Below, piece after piece: positions 52,933 to 62,023 of a stretch of DNA of 64,000 bases (position 1 is its first letter; each line of letters opens with the position of its first letter). The stretch comes from Halomonas icarae (lineage in GTDB: Bacteria > Pseudomonadota > Gammaproteobacteria > Pseudomonadales > Halomonadaceae). Both the position numbers and the translations under genes were made by a program. The stretch covers positions 1,149,566 to 1,213,565 of the forward strand of contig NZ_WUTS01000001.1 in NCBI RefSeq assembly GCF_009901955.1. The letters are read 5' to 3'. The notes under the pieces are model-generated. The model was not told where the DNA came from. It made no database searches and saw nothing but the letters and a program-made list of their open reading frames with translations.

Positions 52933-54468
52933 TCAGTCCGAATAGCTTACCGACTCCATCCACCCGGGCATCTTCCAGCCGGATTGGCTGCCGCGCCCCG
53001 CTCCCCAGAAGGTCTCGATATCCAGCTCCCCGAAGGCATCTGGATTCAGTTGTTTGAGCTCCCGGATGGCCGCCACGATATTGGTCGCGTTATACCACAC
53101 CGTTCCAGAGTTGCCGCCGCCTGCAAGCTTAATGGTGTGATTTGGCAGGCTCGCCCAGCTACCGTCGTCCAGAACCTTGACGTTGGCCACCACGGCGGCC
53201 CCCAGCACCCGGGAGTTGCCACGAATGTCCAGCTTCCCGCTCAAGTCGATATAGAGGCCATTGAACGACTTCTGACCTCTCAGTCGATCATCGTTCTCGC
53301 CTGCGCCTGGGGGCACGATGCGGATATTGGTGCAGAGTCCGCCGGAGACGCCATTGCCATTGCCATTGCCGCCGCCATTGCCGTTGCCATTGCCATTGCC
53401 GCCGCCATTGCCGTTGCCATTGCCGTTGCCGTTGCCATTGCCATTGCCGCCGCCATTGCCGTTATTGCCATTTTTTCCGTTGTTTCGGTTTTTTCCATTG
53501 CCATTGCTGGAGGCTCTGGCGAGAAAGAGATCGCTGGTGGACCCGGAAGGATCGGCACTAACGCCTTCCATCGTACCTCCCTGACAGGCTTCATAGATAT
53601 CCCGCAGCAGGGCAATGGTCGCGTTTACCCCGTCGCGACCCGGCGTGGCGGCGGTGATTACCTCGGAGGGAACGCCATCAACGACCTTGGCGACCTGATT
53701 CCCCATCGAAGCAATCAGGTTGGTCTTGTCGCGGCTTCTGTAGCCACTCCTGTCGATCTCGTTTGCCGCGATCAGCGCCTGAAAGTAGGCACTGTGAGAG
53801 GCGTCAGTGAGGTGGTCGAAATAGATCGCTTGACCATTGACACCCCCGCCCAGCCGAGAATTCGCGGACGTCGGCCATTGGATGGAGGCATCCTTGTCGA
53901 TGCCGCCGATGAAATTGGTGGTAGCCAGCCCTTGGCTGACGGATTCCAGCCGCACAGTGGCCGGGTACATGGCCGGTGCGTCCGCACTGCCGCTAAGGCC
54001 TAGCACGGCTACCTCGACCCCACTGACGCCCTGACACATGGCCAGCAGCGCAGAGGAAGCCTGACCAGCCGCATTGTTGAACGTCAGGTCCACGTGCTGC
54101 TTGTCATTGGCCCACAGCGCCCTCCGCTTCGCCGCATCGTCACAAGAGGGTAATGGCATGACCGCAGCGTCCCTGGCCAGTGCAAGATCGAGAGAGGAGT
54201 CCTCCAGCGCCGGCCAATCCTTGGCCCGCTGCGCCTTGTCGGCGGCAACGTAGCCGCTCAGCATGGCCACACCGCTCTCCGCGGCCATCTGAGCCTGGAT
54301 GGTGGCACGATAATTTCCCGCCAGCCGCTCCTGCAGCAGCGACGACTGAAAGCTGGATATCGCCAGCATGGAAGAGACCACCATGATGGCCAGCACAACC
54401 AACAAAGCCGCACCGCGTTCGACTCGGCGGCCCTTCCCTGTCATCCCCCCTGCCACTTCCCCTGTCAT
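52933..54468 (-). CDS. PilX-like protein with Asn-Gly low-complexity tract
   Basis: A protein of about 511 residues with an N-terminal RRVERGAALLVVLAIMVVSSMLAI helix followed by LLQERLAGNYRA, the pattern of the PilX N-terminal family (minor pilin/type IV pilus assembly proteins), then a large exported domain. Near residues 315-370 it has an Asn-Gly tract (about 50 residues) coded by a run of GCCATT, GCCGTT and GCCGCC hexamers on the plus strand. Start codon is uncertain: ATG 54468 (AAGGGGAA ahead) or 54444. No other pil genes are adjacent, so its pilus system, if any, lies elsewhere. Confidence 0.6.
   Translation of the reverse strand: MTGEVAGGMTGKGRRVERGAALLVVLAIMVVSSMLAISSFQSSLLQERLAGNYRATIQAQMAAESGVAMLSGYVAADKAQRAKDWPALEDSSLDLALARDAAVMPLPSCDDAAKRRALWANDKQHVDLTFNNAAGQASSALLAMCQGVSGVEVAVLGLSGSADAPAMYPATVRLESVSQGLATTNFIGGIDKDASIQWPTSANSRLGGGVNGQAIYFDHLTDASHSAYFQALIAANEIDRSGYRSRDKTNLIASMGNQVAKVVDGVPSEVITAATPGRDGVNATIALLRDIYEACQGGTMEGVSADPSGSTSDLFLARASSNGNGKNRNNGKNGNNGNGGGNGNGNGNGNGNGNGGGNGNGNGNGGGNGNGNGVSGGLCTNIRIVPPGAGENDDRLRGQKSFNGLYIDLSGKLDIRGNSRVLGAAVVANVKVLDDGSWASLPNHTIKLAGGGNSGTVWYNATNIVAAIRELKQLNPDAFGELDIETFWGAGRGSQSGWKMPGWMESVSYSD
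53350..53512 (-). repeat. Hexamer-rich simple repeat coding for the Asn-Gly tract
   Basis: Repeated GCCATT units with GCCGTT and GCCGCC variants, interrupted near 53465-53495 by T-rich degenerate units. Period is 6 bp, so copy-number changes keep the frame and would lengthen or shorten the Asn-Gly linker only. Confidence 0.85.
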
Positions 54469-54594
54469 TTCCCCTTGCTCTACCCTTCGCTCGCTGCCGA
54501 TTTCCATTGCGTCTCTCGTGACTCGGTTATCTCGATCCCCCCCTGGAAAACGTGCATAAACCGCCTGTCCCGGTAGTGGGGCCATGTTACTCAT

Positions 54595-55342
54595 ACATGA
54601 ATGCTGCGCATGATATTATGTATTCTCACTCGATATCATTATTCCTCGTCACATAAGCCTCAGGAGCAGCGCTAGGTATAGGTGCCACGCGAAGACCGTC
54701 AGGCAGGAGTGCCATTGCCCCCAAGCCTCCTTTCGGCACAACCAGGGCACAAGGGCGAATCGAGACCCTCCTCAAGTCACTGATGCAGGTCCCCTCTTTC
54801 GCCATGCAAAGCCGAATTCACCTGGTTCTTTGCAGCTCATCAGGCCTTGATAAAGAAAAGCCTGATTAAGCAACGCAACGATACAAAAATTCAACAATAA
54901 CGGCACCATGAACACAGAGACTTACACAACACCAGGCATCTGGCGCGGAGTGACAGCCCAGCCAATGCTGCGCCTACTGAGTACTGCTTCTTCCCCCGAC
55001 GTGCCTGCCAATCATCCGGAGAAAAGGCTCACCCGACGGCAGATATATGCATGATATTGGCTCCATTGGTCTTGGTTCTCTCTTCCACTGAAGGCACGCC
55101 ATAATCAAGCGCTGGTGGCACAGAGACCCCGTTCACTGCTGGGTGATCAAGCGGGTCGACGAAAACACGCGGCATCTCTGACGGCCGCTGTTTGATTCAG
55201 GCTAAGGCGATGGGGGGCTGACCGATTAGCCCGGGCACGCCACTCTGTTCCGGCCGCTGATTCCCCAGGCGGCAGGTCCGGCGCAAGCTGTCTACGCTGT
55301 GTAAATACGCCTTGTAAAGAAGTGTCAACGCGGAGAGTCGCG
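54595..55342. other. Long intergenic region with lower GC
   Basis: About 750 bp with no gene I can support and visibly more A and T than its surroundings, especially 54590-54660 and 54840-54910. It contains ATCAGGC and GCCTGAT (54839-54866) as a weak inverted repeat. One open frame from 54916 has no ribosome-binding site. It must hold the promoter of the operon starting at 55343 and of the divergent PilX-like gene. Confidence 0.5.
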
Positions 55343-56182
55343 ATGCGCCCTAACCGGTATGGAATTCTGACGACAGCGCTTGCCAGCCTGCTGCTGGCCG
55401 CCGGCAGCGTGCAGGCCGCGGAGGTGGTGCTGGTCAACGGCGCGACCCAGGGCCAGGGCACGCTGCGCTCGCGCAGCGGGGAGTGCTTCGCCATCACGCC
55501 GCAGCATGTGATGGGGCTGGGAGGGGTGGGGCTGACCGTCACCAACGCCGAGCGTGTCCGGGCGCCGGCGCAGCATCTCGGCGACTACGGTGACGATATC
55601 GCCCTGCTGCGTGTCGACGCCAGGGGGCGCATGACCTGCGGCGCCACCTGGCCGCGCAGCGAGCCGCTTGACGAGCTCCTCGAGGAAGCGGTGCGCCTGG
55701 GCCGCCAGGGCACGCTGCTGCGCGTGCGCCCCACCGGCGGTGTCGAGTCCCATGCGGTGCGCTTCACCGCCCTCGAGCCACGCCATGTGGAGGTCGTCCT
55801 GATCACACACAACAGCGAGGCCTTCCAGGGCATCAGCGGCTCCCGCCTGCTGCTCGAGGGTCGCCCGGTGGGCATGGTGCTGGAAACCCTTCAGGACACC
55901 ATTCGTGTCTATCGCCAGGACGCCTTGAATCGCCGCCTCGAGGCGTTCTTCGCCGGTGGCATCGGGCCGATCCCCGCCGGCGACCTCCCCCTGGAGCCTC
56001 GCCAGGGGCGCGTGGTGGTAACGACCCGGACCACGGTCCGTGAGTCGCCCACCCCGTTTGCCAGGGCGATCCGCCGCCTGGAGATCGGCCAGAGCATCGA
56101 ACTGCTGGGCAAGGTGAAGGGACGCCCCTGGTGGCAGACCGCCGAGGGCTATGTGCGGGTCGCCCATACCGCGCCCCCCTAG
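55343..56182 (+). CDS. Exported trypsin-like peptidase with C-terminal SH3-like domain
   Basis: A 279-residue protein with a Sec signal peptide (LTTALASLLLAAGSVQAAEV). The middle (about 45-205) reads as a trypsin-fold peptidase: ECFAITPQHVMGLG (histidine), DIALLRVD (aspartate) and FQGISGSRLLLEGRPVGM, with the Gly-x-Ser-Gly nucleophile. The end (about 225-279) resembles a bacterial SH3 domain (TTVRESPTPFARAIRRLEIGQSIELLGKVKGRPWWQTAEGYV). Start ATG 55343 behind GGAGAG. First of four genes, all tightly spaced. Substrate unknown. Confidence 0.7.
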   Translation: MRPNRYGILTTALASLLLAAGSVQAAEVVLVNGATQGQGTLRSRSGECFAITPQHVMGLGGVGLTVTNAERVRAPAQHLGDYGDDIALLRVDARGRMTCGATWPRSEPLDELLEEAVRLGRQGTLLRVRPTGGVESHAVRFTALEPRHVEVVLITHNSEAFQGISGSRLLLEGRPVGMVLETLQDTIRVYRQDALNRRLEAFFAGGIGPIPAGDLPLEPRQGRVVVTTRTTVRESPTPFARAIRRLEIGQSIELLGKVKGRPWWQTAEGYVRVAHTAPP

Positions 56183-56227
56183 CCGAGCCATGCCGTCGTA
56201 TCGACCATCCCCACAAGGAAACTCCCT

Positions 56228-56926
56228 ATGCCCACCAAGCCCCTTGCCACGCGATTGCCGCGCCTGAGCTCTCTCGCCCCCCAGGCCTTGGCACTGGCCT
56301 TGCCCCTGGTCTTGGCCCTGACGGGCGGCGTCGCCCCCGCCCTGGCCTTCGACCAGAATCGCTTCGAGGCCGCCCAGGAGCGCGCCGCCCTGCTCGACCA
56401 GGTGCGCAACCTGCTGGCCGACGAGAGCGCCTCGGTGCGACTCGCCGTCTTCGAGGAGGTGATGAAGGATGACGACCCCGTGCTGCGCAGCATGGCGCTG
56501 GAGGCCGCCTTCAGCGGTGACGACGAACGGCTGCATACCGCCGGCCTTCGCCAGCTGCTCAAGGAGCGCGACTTCCTGGCCGTGGAGCTGATCGAGCCCA
56601 TGGACCCCAGTCAGCCCCAGGCCTACACCTACAACATCTGGCGCGAACTGATGCTGACGGACCTGAGCATCGACACCGACACGGATCAGGTAAGCGGCAA
56701 GTTCAACAGCGCCAACAGCGGGGGCCGCTTCACCGGCCAGCTGACGCGCGGTGGCTGGCGCCTGCAGCTGAAAAGCGGCCACTACAATTGCCATCTGACG
56801 CTTTCCGAGCTTGGCGGCGTCGACCTGATGGGCTCGCTCAACTGCGCCATAACCGGATACACCGTCAATGACGACTATGCCGGCGGCAACCGCGCCGCCC
56901 TGCCCTTCAGGATCCGGCTCTCATGA
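56228..56926 (+). CDS. Exported protein of unknown function
   Basis: A 232-residue protein with a long N-terminal signal (ALALALPLVLALTGGVAPALAF). A helical part (about 40-120) that contains HEAT-like turns (RLAVFEEVMKDDDPVLRSMALEAAFSGDDERLHTAGLRQLLKERD) is followed by a beta-rich C-terminal domain with one cysteine pair. I recognise no family with confidence; the helical part resembles HEAT repeats. The start is 46 bp after the peptidase gene, with AAGGAAA. It overlaps the next gene by 4 bp. Confidence 0.6.
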   Translation: MPTKPLATRLPRLSSLAPQALALALPLVLALTGGVAPALAFDQNRFEAAQERAALLDQVRNLLADESASVRLAVFEEVMKDDDPVLRSMALEAAFSGDDERLHTAGLRQLLKERDFLAVELIEPMDPSQPQAYTYNIWRELMLTDLSIDTDTDQVSGKFNSANSGGRFTGQLTRGGWRLQLKSGHYNCHLTLSELGGVDLMGSLNCAITGYTVNDDYAGGNRAALPFRIRLS

Positions 56927-57780
56927 ACCGCTCGAGCGTTGGACGCATCCTGATCTGTGGCGGAGTGATGCTGGCTGGGGCGATGCTAGGCGGGGCGATG
57001 CTCGGCGGCCTTATCCACTCTTCCCCCGTGCGTGCCCAACCGAGCGCCCCGCAAGAGAGCCTGGCGCTGACGGCCACGATCCTGAACGAGGGGTATGAGC
57101 CCGCTGTCGATGTCTCCGGTACCACGCTCAAGGGGGTGATGGTGGAGCCCAGCGGCCACCCCGACGGCCAGGCCGAACACCAGCACCTCTATCTCTGGCT
57201 GCCCCGTCAGCTGGAGGTACACGACAAGCGCCTCTGCCTCTCGCTCAACTCCCGGGACGGTCAATACGTCAGCCAGCTGGAGGTGCCGCTGGAGAGCGGC
57301 CCGGCGCTCAGTTCGCCGCTCGAGGCCGATACCGTGCTGCGTGCCGACTTCACCACGACCAAGCCCGAGTACTACACCCGCTACGCCGACACGCCCCCGC
57401 CCCACCGCCTGGCGGTGCTCGCCGAGCTCAAGGCCGACTGCAACCCCGCCACGCCACGCGATGCCGTGGTGGTGGCCGGATGGCAGCCCTACGCGGCACC
57501 GCCCGAGACGCTAAGCGTTCTGGTCAATGCCGGCCGGCTGGAGGCGCTGCTGGCGGTATGGCTGGAGAACAACCTCGGCAACCAGCAGCAGCAGGGTATC
57601 CGCTGTGTCCCCATCGAGGCCGCGTCGCGCATCGCCTACGACACCGCCTGTGAGCTTCGTTTGAGCAGCCTCCACAAGTATGGCCGACTGCTTCTCGACG
57701 ACCCGGGCAGGCTGCCCTCGATTATCCTGCGCCGCGGCGGCAGCGTGGCGGCGGCGGTACCGCTGGAACTCGGGCTATGA
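56923..57780 (+). CDS. Exported protein of unknown function
   Basis: A 285-residue protein with a signal or anchor segment (ILICGGVMLAGAMLGGAMLGGLI, cleavage possible after VRAQ) and a beta-rich body. The translated start ATG overlaps the stop of the preceding gene (ATGA), and its own stop overlaps the next start the same way, so translation of the four-gene operon is coupled. I recognise no domain. Cysteines occur in LCLSL, DCNP, RCVPIE and ACELR. Confidence 0.6.
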   Translation: MNRSSVGRILICGGVMLAGAMLGGAMLGGLIHSSPVRAQPSAPQESLALTATILNEGYEPAVDVSGTTLKGVMVEPSGHPDGQAEHQHLYLWLPRQLEVHDKRLCLSLNSRDGQYVSQLEVPLESGPALSSPLEADTVLRADFTTTKPEYYTRYADTPPPHRLAVLAELKADCNPATPRDAVVVAGWQPYAAPPETLSVLVNAGRLEALLAVWLENNLGNQQQQGIRCVPIEAASRIAYDTACELRLSSLHKYGRLLLDDPGRLPSIILRRGGSVAAAVPLELGL

Positions 57781-58892
57781 GAGGGGCGCGCTCTACCAGA
57801 CGCGGTGGGCGCGGTCTTTCATCTGCCTTGCTGGGCAACCAGCTGGCCGATCGCCCCATCGGCCAGATCCTGCTGGCCCTGGCCGCCACCCTGGCCGCCC
57901 TGCCGCTGATCCTGCAGCTGCTCACCTGGTCACTCGAGCGCCCCTACGCCTTCTATATCAACGCCAACAGCGAAACCCTGCGGTTGACCACCCAGGAGAA
58001 CGCCGCGGCCAGCTGGTTTATCGCGAATGCCGTGATACGAGAGCGCGCCGAGACCCTGCCCGACCCAACGGCCCCGATACTCCTTGGCAATTCCCAGGAG
58101 GAGCAGCCACAAACCGCGGCCGCGGTACCGGCTCCCTTTCGCGGCTGCCTGGAGATCGGCCCCCACGCCGAGGTGACCCTGCATCGCCAGGGTAACGGCA
58201 CACTGATGATCAGCGTCGAGGGGCTGCCGATCGAGCGGCGCCAGGCGACGCCCGCCGTGGTGCTGCGCCCGCTGATGACTCTTCCGGATGGCAGCCCCGG
58301 TACCCAGTGTGCTCACTCCCACGCCCAGGGCATGCAGGCGCTGCAACGGATTACCCTGGAAGCGACCATCGGCGAGCAGCCACTCAACGGCACCCTGCGA
58401 GGGCGTGGCAGGATCGGGGGGGATCCCTACTTCAGCACCCTGGCCCAGTCGCCGCCGCTGCTGCGTGGCGGCGAGGTGATCGCCATGGGGCGCCGGCTGT
58501 TCTCGGAGCGTGCCTATACGCTGATGGAGGCACCACTGCATCTCGGCGATACGCTAAGCGTTCTCGACTCCGAGAACCAGGAGGATGAGTCGGCGCTGGT
58601 CACCTGCCTTTTCTCCGTCGCGGGGGCCAACACGGAGCTCGGCGGCATCGAGCTCTCCTGCCATGCCAATGGCCAGGCCCTCTCCATCCTTCGCTATGGC
58701 GACCGCAGCCGAGACAGCCTGGCGCCACGCCCCTGGGACGTACTGATCAACGAACCCAGCATGCAGGTCGTGCTGCCCCTGGCGATCACCGGCCTGTTCG
58801 TGTTCGCCCTGCGGCTGCTGGATGGCTGCTACCCCGGGTTCTGCCGACGCCTTGGTCGTGTCCGCAAGGGCAACGAGGGCGACGAGAGATAA
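57777..58892 (+). CDS. Membrane-anchored protein of unknown function, two membrane helices
   Basis: A 371-residue protein with an N-terminal membrane helix (GQILLALAATLAALPLILQLL), a large periplasmic region, and a C-terminal helix (VVLPLAITGLFVFALRLLDG) with a basic tail (GFCRRLGRVRKGNEGDER) predicted inside. The layout is that of a two-helix scaffold that displays an exported domain. Cysteines in RGCLEIG, QCAHSH, TCLFSV and LSCHANG suggest disulfides. Last gene of the operon; a hairpin follows at 58947. Confidence 0.6.
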   Translation: MRGARSTRRGGRGLSSALLGNQLADRPIGQILLALAATLAALPLILQLLTWSLERPYAFYINANSETLRLTTQENAAASWFIANAVIRERAETLPDPTAPILLGNSQEEQPQTAAAVPAPFRGCLEIGPHAEVTLHRQGNGTLMISVEGLPIERRQATPAVVLRPLMTLPDGSPGTQCAHSHAQGMQALQRITLEATIGEQPLNGTLRGRGRIGGDPYFSTLAQSPPLLRGGEVIAMGRRLFSERAYTLMEAPLHLGDTLSVLDSENQEDESALVTCLFSVAGANTELGGIELSCHANGQALSILRYGDRSRDSLAPRPWDVLINEPSMQVVLPLAITGLFVFALRLLDGCYPGFCRRLGRVRKGNEGDER

Positions 58893-58946
58893 AAGAGCGA
58901 GCTGGCGCTGAACACATCTTTCGCGGAAGGCCCTGGCCAGCAACAT

Positions 58947-58978
58947 TAGGTGCCCATCCATTCATACGTGGGCACCTA
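58947..58978. terminator. Hairpin between the exported operon and the TRAP operon
   Basis: TAGGTGCCCA and TGGGCACCTA form a perfect 10-bp stem with a 12-base loop, between the convergent ends at 58892 and 59100. It has no T-run; a likely bidirectional terminator. Confidence 0.5.
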
Positions 58979-59099
58979 TCCATGACATCTCCAAGCATCG
59001 AACGTGACATCCGTCGCCGACGCGCTGCACCGACAGCCCAGTGGGCTGCCAATATGATCAAACCAAATCCGCATAAATGGTACACAACCAGCAAAGATC

Positions 59100-60410
59100 T
59101 CAGTGTCCATAGCCGAGCACCCACGCTGGCAGTGTCAACGAGAGAGCGGGGATGAAGGTGGTGAGCAAAACTACCGGCAGGTAAGCGCCCAACAGCAGTA
59201 TTAAGGTGGGCCTGAGCATGCGGCTTAGGCTACTGCCTCCGACCAATGCGCCGAAATAGAGTATCGGCGCCGTAGGTGGCGTGATCAATCCCATTCCGAG
59301 ATTAGTGGCGATGATGGCGGCAAACTGCACCGGGTCAATTTCCAAGGCCTGTACCAGCGGCATCAGCATCGGTGTGGCCAGCAAAATGCCGCTAACATCC
59401 TCCATGAACATACCGATCAGCAGCAGGAATAGATTGAGCAGCAGCATCAGCAGCAACGGGTTCTCGGTGATGCCCAAAAAGCCCTCCAACACCATCTGGG
59501 GCACATTCTCCATGGTCAGCATGCGCGCCAACATAGCCGAGAAGAACACCAGTACCAAAAGCGTCCCCGCGGTTTGTCCGGCGCGCCATAGCACTCCGTG
59601 AAGCTCTGTGAAACGCAGTTCGCGGTAGTACCAGATACTGATGGGGATGGCGTACAACACGGCGATCGCCGCCGCCTCGGTGGGTGTAGTAACGCCGCCA
59701 TAGATGCAGCCCAGAATGATCATTGGCATCGCTAGGCCCAACGCCGCGCGACGTGTTTGGCCGGCGATATCGCGTACCACTACCGGCAACGCGGCTTGCG
59801 CCGGCTTTTCCAGAGGCATGTGTCGGGTCAGCACGCGATTCCAGAAGCAGAACAGCATCACCAGCAGCACTCCGGGCAGCACTGGCGCCAGGAAAGATGC
59901 GGTGACCGAAGTGCCTGAAACCCAGCCGTAGATAATCATAGAGGCGCTGGGCGGAATCAGTAGCGCGAGCACCGCCGAAGTAGAGACCAACGCAGTTGCA
60001 TAGCCCCGGTCGTATCCGCGCTCAACCATACGCGGAATCATAATCTTGCCCACCGCCGCTACCGCCGAGGACGCCATGCCTGAAATTGCCCCAAACACCG
60101 CGGTGGTCATAATCACCACCACCCCAAGCCCGCCGTGAAGGCGACCGAAGACGGCGTCGGCCAGCCCCACTAAGCGAGTGGCAATACCGCCCTGTCCCAT
60201 CAGATTGCCGGCGATGATATACAGTGGCAACGCCACCAGGATTAATGAAGACATCTGACCAAAACCGGCACCGACCAAGAATGATGCGCTGCCAAAATCA
60301 CCCACCAGAAACAGTAGTAACACCGCCGCCGCAAAGCATAAAGGTACCGGCACGCCGATTAGCAGCAACACCACCAACAGTAAAACATCAAACAATATAA
60401 TGGCGTTCAC
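59100..60410 (-). CDS. dctM: TRAP transporter large permease subunit
   Basis: A 436-residue inner-membrane protein of the DctM type with about 12 hydrophobic segments. It forms the sodium-driven transport channel of a tripartite ATP-independent periplasmic transporter. Motifs include GGIATRLVGLADAVFGRLHGG and AVFGAISGMASSAVAAVGK near residue 110, TTPTEAAAIAVLYA near 240, and NLGMGLITPPTAPILYFGA near 385. GTG at 60410 overlaps the stop of dctQ (GTGA). Last gene of the operon. Confidence 0.93.
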   Translation of the reverse strand: MNAIILFDVLLLVVLLLIGVPVPLCFAAAVLLLFLVGDFGSASFLVGAGFGQMSSLILVALPLYIIAGNLMGQGGIATRLVGLADAVFGRLHGGLGVVVIMTTAVFGAISGMASSAVAAVGKIMIPRMVERGYDRGYATALVSTSAVLALLIPPSASMIIYGWVSGTSVTASFLAPVLPGVLLVMLFCFWNRVLTRHMPLEKPAQAALPVVVRDIAGQTRRAALGLAMPMIILGCIYGGVTTPTEAAAIAVLYAIPISIWYYRELRFTELHGVLWRAGQTAGTLLVLVFFSAMLARMLTMENVPQMVLEGFLGITENPLLLMLLLNLFLLLIGMFMEDVSGILLATPMLMPLVQALEIDPVQFAAIIATNLGMGLITPPTAPILYFGALVGGSSLSRMLRPTLILLLGAYLPVVLLTTFIPALSLTLPAWVLGYGH

Positions 60411-60925
60411 GGAGCCTCCTTGCGCAACACCAGATGCCGCAGGTTATCTACACACTCCACCAACAGATAAAAGGTCATCAAACCAAGGCCCGCAGGGATA
60501 CTCGCCTGCGTCAGCCATACCGGTACGCGCAGTTCGGTGCTGCGCATATTCATCTGCCAAGACCACTCCACCAACCCGAAGGCCCACCAAGTCATCCAGG
60601 CGCAAATGATTACCGCTAGCAGCGAGGCAAACCAGTGCACCCATCGCTTGGGGGTCTCGCCGATTGCTAGCACATCCACCAACGAGGCAGAGATATGCTC
60701 ACGCTGCTCGGCACCCAGGGCAGACCCCAGGAAGTAGAACCACACAGCGAGGTAAAGAATCACCTCCTCGATGCCTAGAATAGAGGTTCGAAAAAGATAG
60801 CGACTGGCAATCTGTACCAAGATTGCCAGTGTCAGCAGTCCACCGGCGACGGTCACGATCCCGCGCAGCAGCTGCACCTTGACACGCCAGATAGCGTGCC
60901 AAGAAGAGAAATAGGGTAACGGCAT
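60407..60925 (-). CDS. dctQ: TRAP transporter small permease subunit
   Basis: A 172-residue membrane protein with four helices. The second helix ends YLFRTSILGIEEVILYLAVWFYFLGSALG, the conserved Glu-Glu segment of DctQ. It pairs with DctM. The ATG at 60925 behind GGGAGA is preferred over the open frame to 60979. It follows dctP by 66 bp and overlaps dctM by 4 bp. Confidence 0.9.
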   Translation of the reverse strand: MPLPYFSSWHAIWRVKVQLLRGIVTVAGGLLTLAILVQIASRYLFRTSILGIEEVILYLAVWFYFLGSALGAEQREHISASLVDVLAIGETPKRWVHWFASLLAVIICAWMTWWAFGLVEWSWQMNMRSTELRVPVWLTQASIPAGLGLMTFYLLVECVDNLRHLVLRKEAP

Positions 60926-60991
60926 GAGGCGTCTCCCGCAGGACCATGGGGCATTGGCCGCCCCAAGTGAGGCGGCCAATTTGATGAAGGC

Positions 60992-62002
60992 CTAGTCGGC
61001 GGCAACCGCAGCCTCGAGACGCTGCATGACCTCCTCGCCAAGCTCGTCGGCGATCTCCGGCCACACGTCCTGACGGACCACGTCGGCGAACTGTGTCAGC
61101 TCCTCATCAGAGAAGGTCACCACCGTAATCCCTGCCTCGCGCATGCTCTCAAGCTGCGCCTGATCAGCCGCCTGGACCTCCTCGAAGCGTTCCATGGTGA
61201 TCTCCTGGGCTACATCGCGAACCACCTCTTGGTACTCCGGCGCCAGGCGGGTCAGCGACTGCTGATTAATTACGATCCAGGCAAGCTCAAGATGGTCGTT
61301 ATACTGCACCCAGGTTTCGGTGATATCGGCGAAGTTGGCCATCGTCATCTCAGCGGTACCACCGATCTGCCCGTCGACCACGCCCGTCTGCATGGACGTG
61401 TAGAGCTCCGCCCAGGGCACGGTGGCGACCTCGAAGCCCAAACGTTCCATCATAGTCCTGTGTGTTGTGCCGCCCGGCCAAACACGAACGCGTAGCCCCT
61501 GCTCAGCATCGGGATCCTTGGGCGAAGGCACCTCGGCGGCGAAACCGGCGCCGCCCATGCCTGCCGGATACACTCCCAGCAAGGCCAGATTCTGCTCGTC
61601 GATCATGTCGCCGACGAGATCGGCAACATATCCATTGGCACTATAGGCTTCTCGAGCTTCAGCATAGGTGGGCGCCAAATAAGGGAACCAAGCGATGGCC
61701 ATCTGGGGATTCACGTTGGTCGAGAGCGGCTGAATTGCCATGTCCACTGCTCCCTGCATCAGCTGGGCGTGCACTTCGGTCCAGTCACCGAGTTGACTGG
61801 CGGGGTAGACATCAATGGTGACCTCGCCCTCTGTGCGCTCGGCCACCCGCGCAGCCAGCTCCTCGGCGGCCTGGGTACCGGACTCATCCGGCGCGAACAG
61901 GGTCGAGAGACGCAGGCTGGTGGCGGCTTGAGCTCCGAGCGAGACGCCTCCAAGTGCCACAGCGAGAGCGAGTGGTAGCCAGCGAGAAGGGGATGTTGTC
62001 AT
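60992..62002 (-). CDS. dctP: TRAP transporter periplasmic substrate-binding protein
   Basis: A 336-residue DctP-family receptor with signal peptide (WLPLALAVALGGVSLGAQA). It has the motif GGTAEMTMANF and the signature GLRVRVWPGGTTHRTMMERLG, containing the conserved arginine that salt-bridges substrate carboxylates in this family. Start ATG 62002 behind GAGGAT. First gene of the minus-strand operon; a strong inverted repeat sits just upstream. The substrate is unknown; the neighbouring oxidoreductase suggests an amino or organic acid. Confidence 0.92.
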   Translation of the reverse strand: MTTSPSRWLPLALAVALGGVSLGAQAATSLRLSTLFAPDESGTQAAEELAARVAERTEGEVTIDVYPASQLGDWTEVHAQLMQGAVDMAIQPLSTNVNPQMAIAWFPYLAPTYAEAREAYSANGYVADLVGDMIDEQNLALLGVYPAGMGGAGFAAEVPSPKDPDAEQGLRVRVWPGGTTHRTMMERLGFEVATVPWAELYTSMQTGVVDGQIGGTAEMTMANFADITETWVQYNDHLELAWIVINQQSLTRLAPEYQEVVRDVAQEITMERFEEVQAADQAQLESMREAGITVVTFSDEELTQFADVVRQDVWPEIADELGEEVMQRLEAAVAAD

Positions 62003-62023
62003 GGTTATTATCCTCGTAAATGG

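Noticed and set aside
52708..54003. Plus-strand frame with a long Ala-Ile-Val repeat opposite the PilX-like gene
   Set aside because: The repeat is only the other-strand reading of the Asn-Gly hexamer tract; no start signal or family match.
54908..55055. Small open frame of 48 codons in the AT-richer gap
   Set aside because: No ribosome-binding site, no recognisable protein pattern, and such frames are expected by chance in this region.
55325..56794. 489-codon minus-strand frame opposite the peptidase and its neighbour
   Set aside because: Crosses two plus-strand genes with signal peptides and good ribosome-binding sites; composition is that of an antisense shadow.
58982..59152. Small open frame between the exported operon and the TRAP operon
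   Set aside because: Starts just after a terminator-like hairpin, runs into the antisense of dctM, and has no ribosome-binding site or family match.
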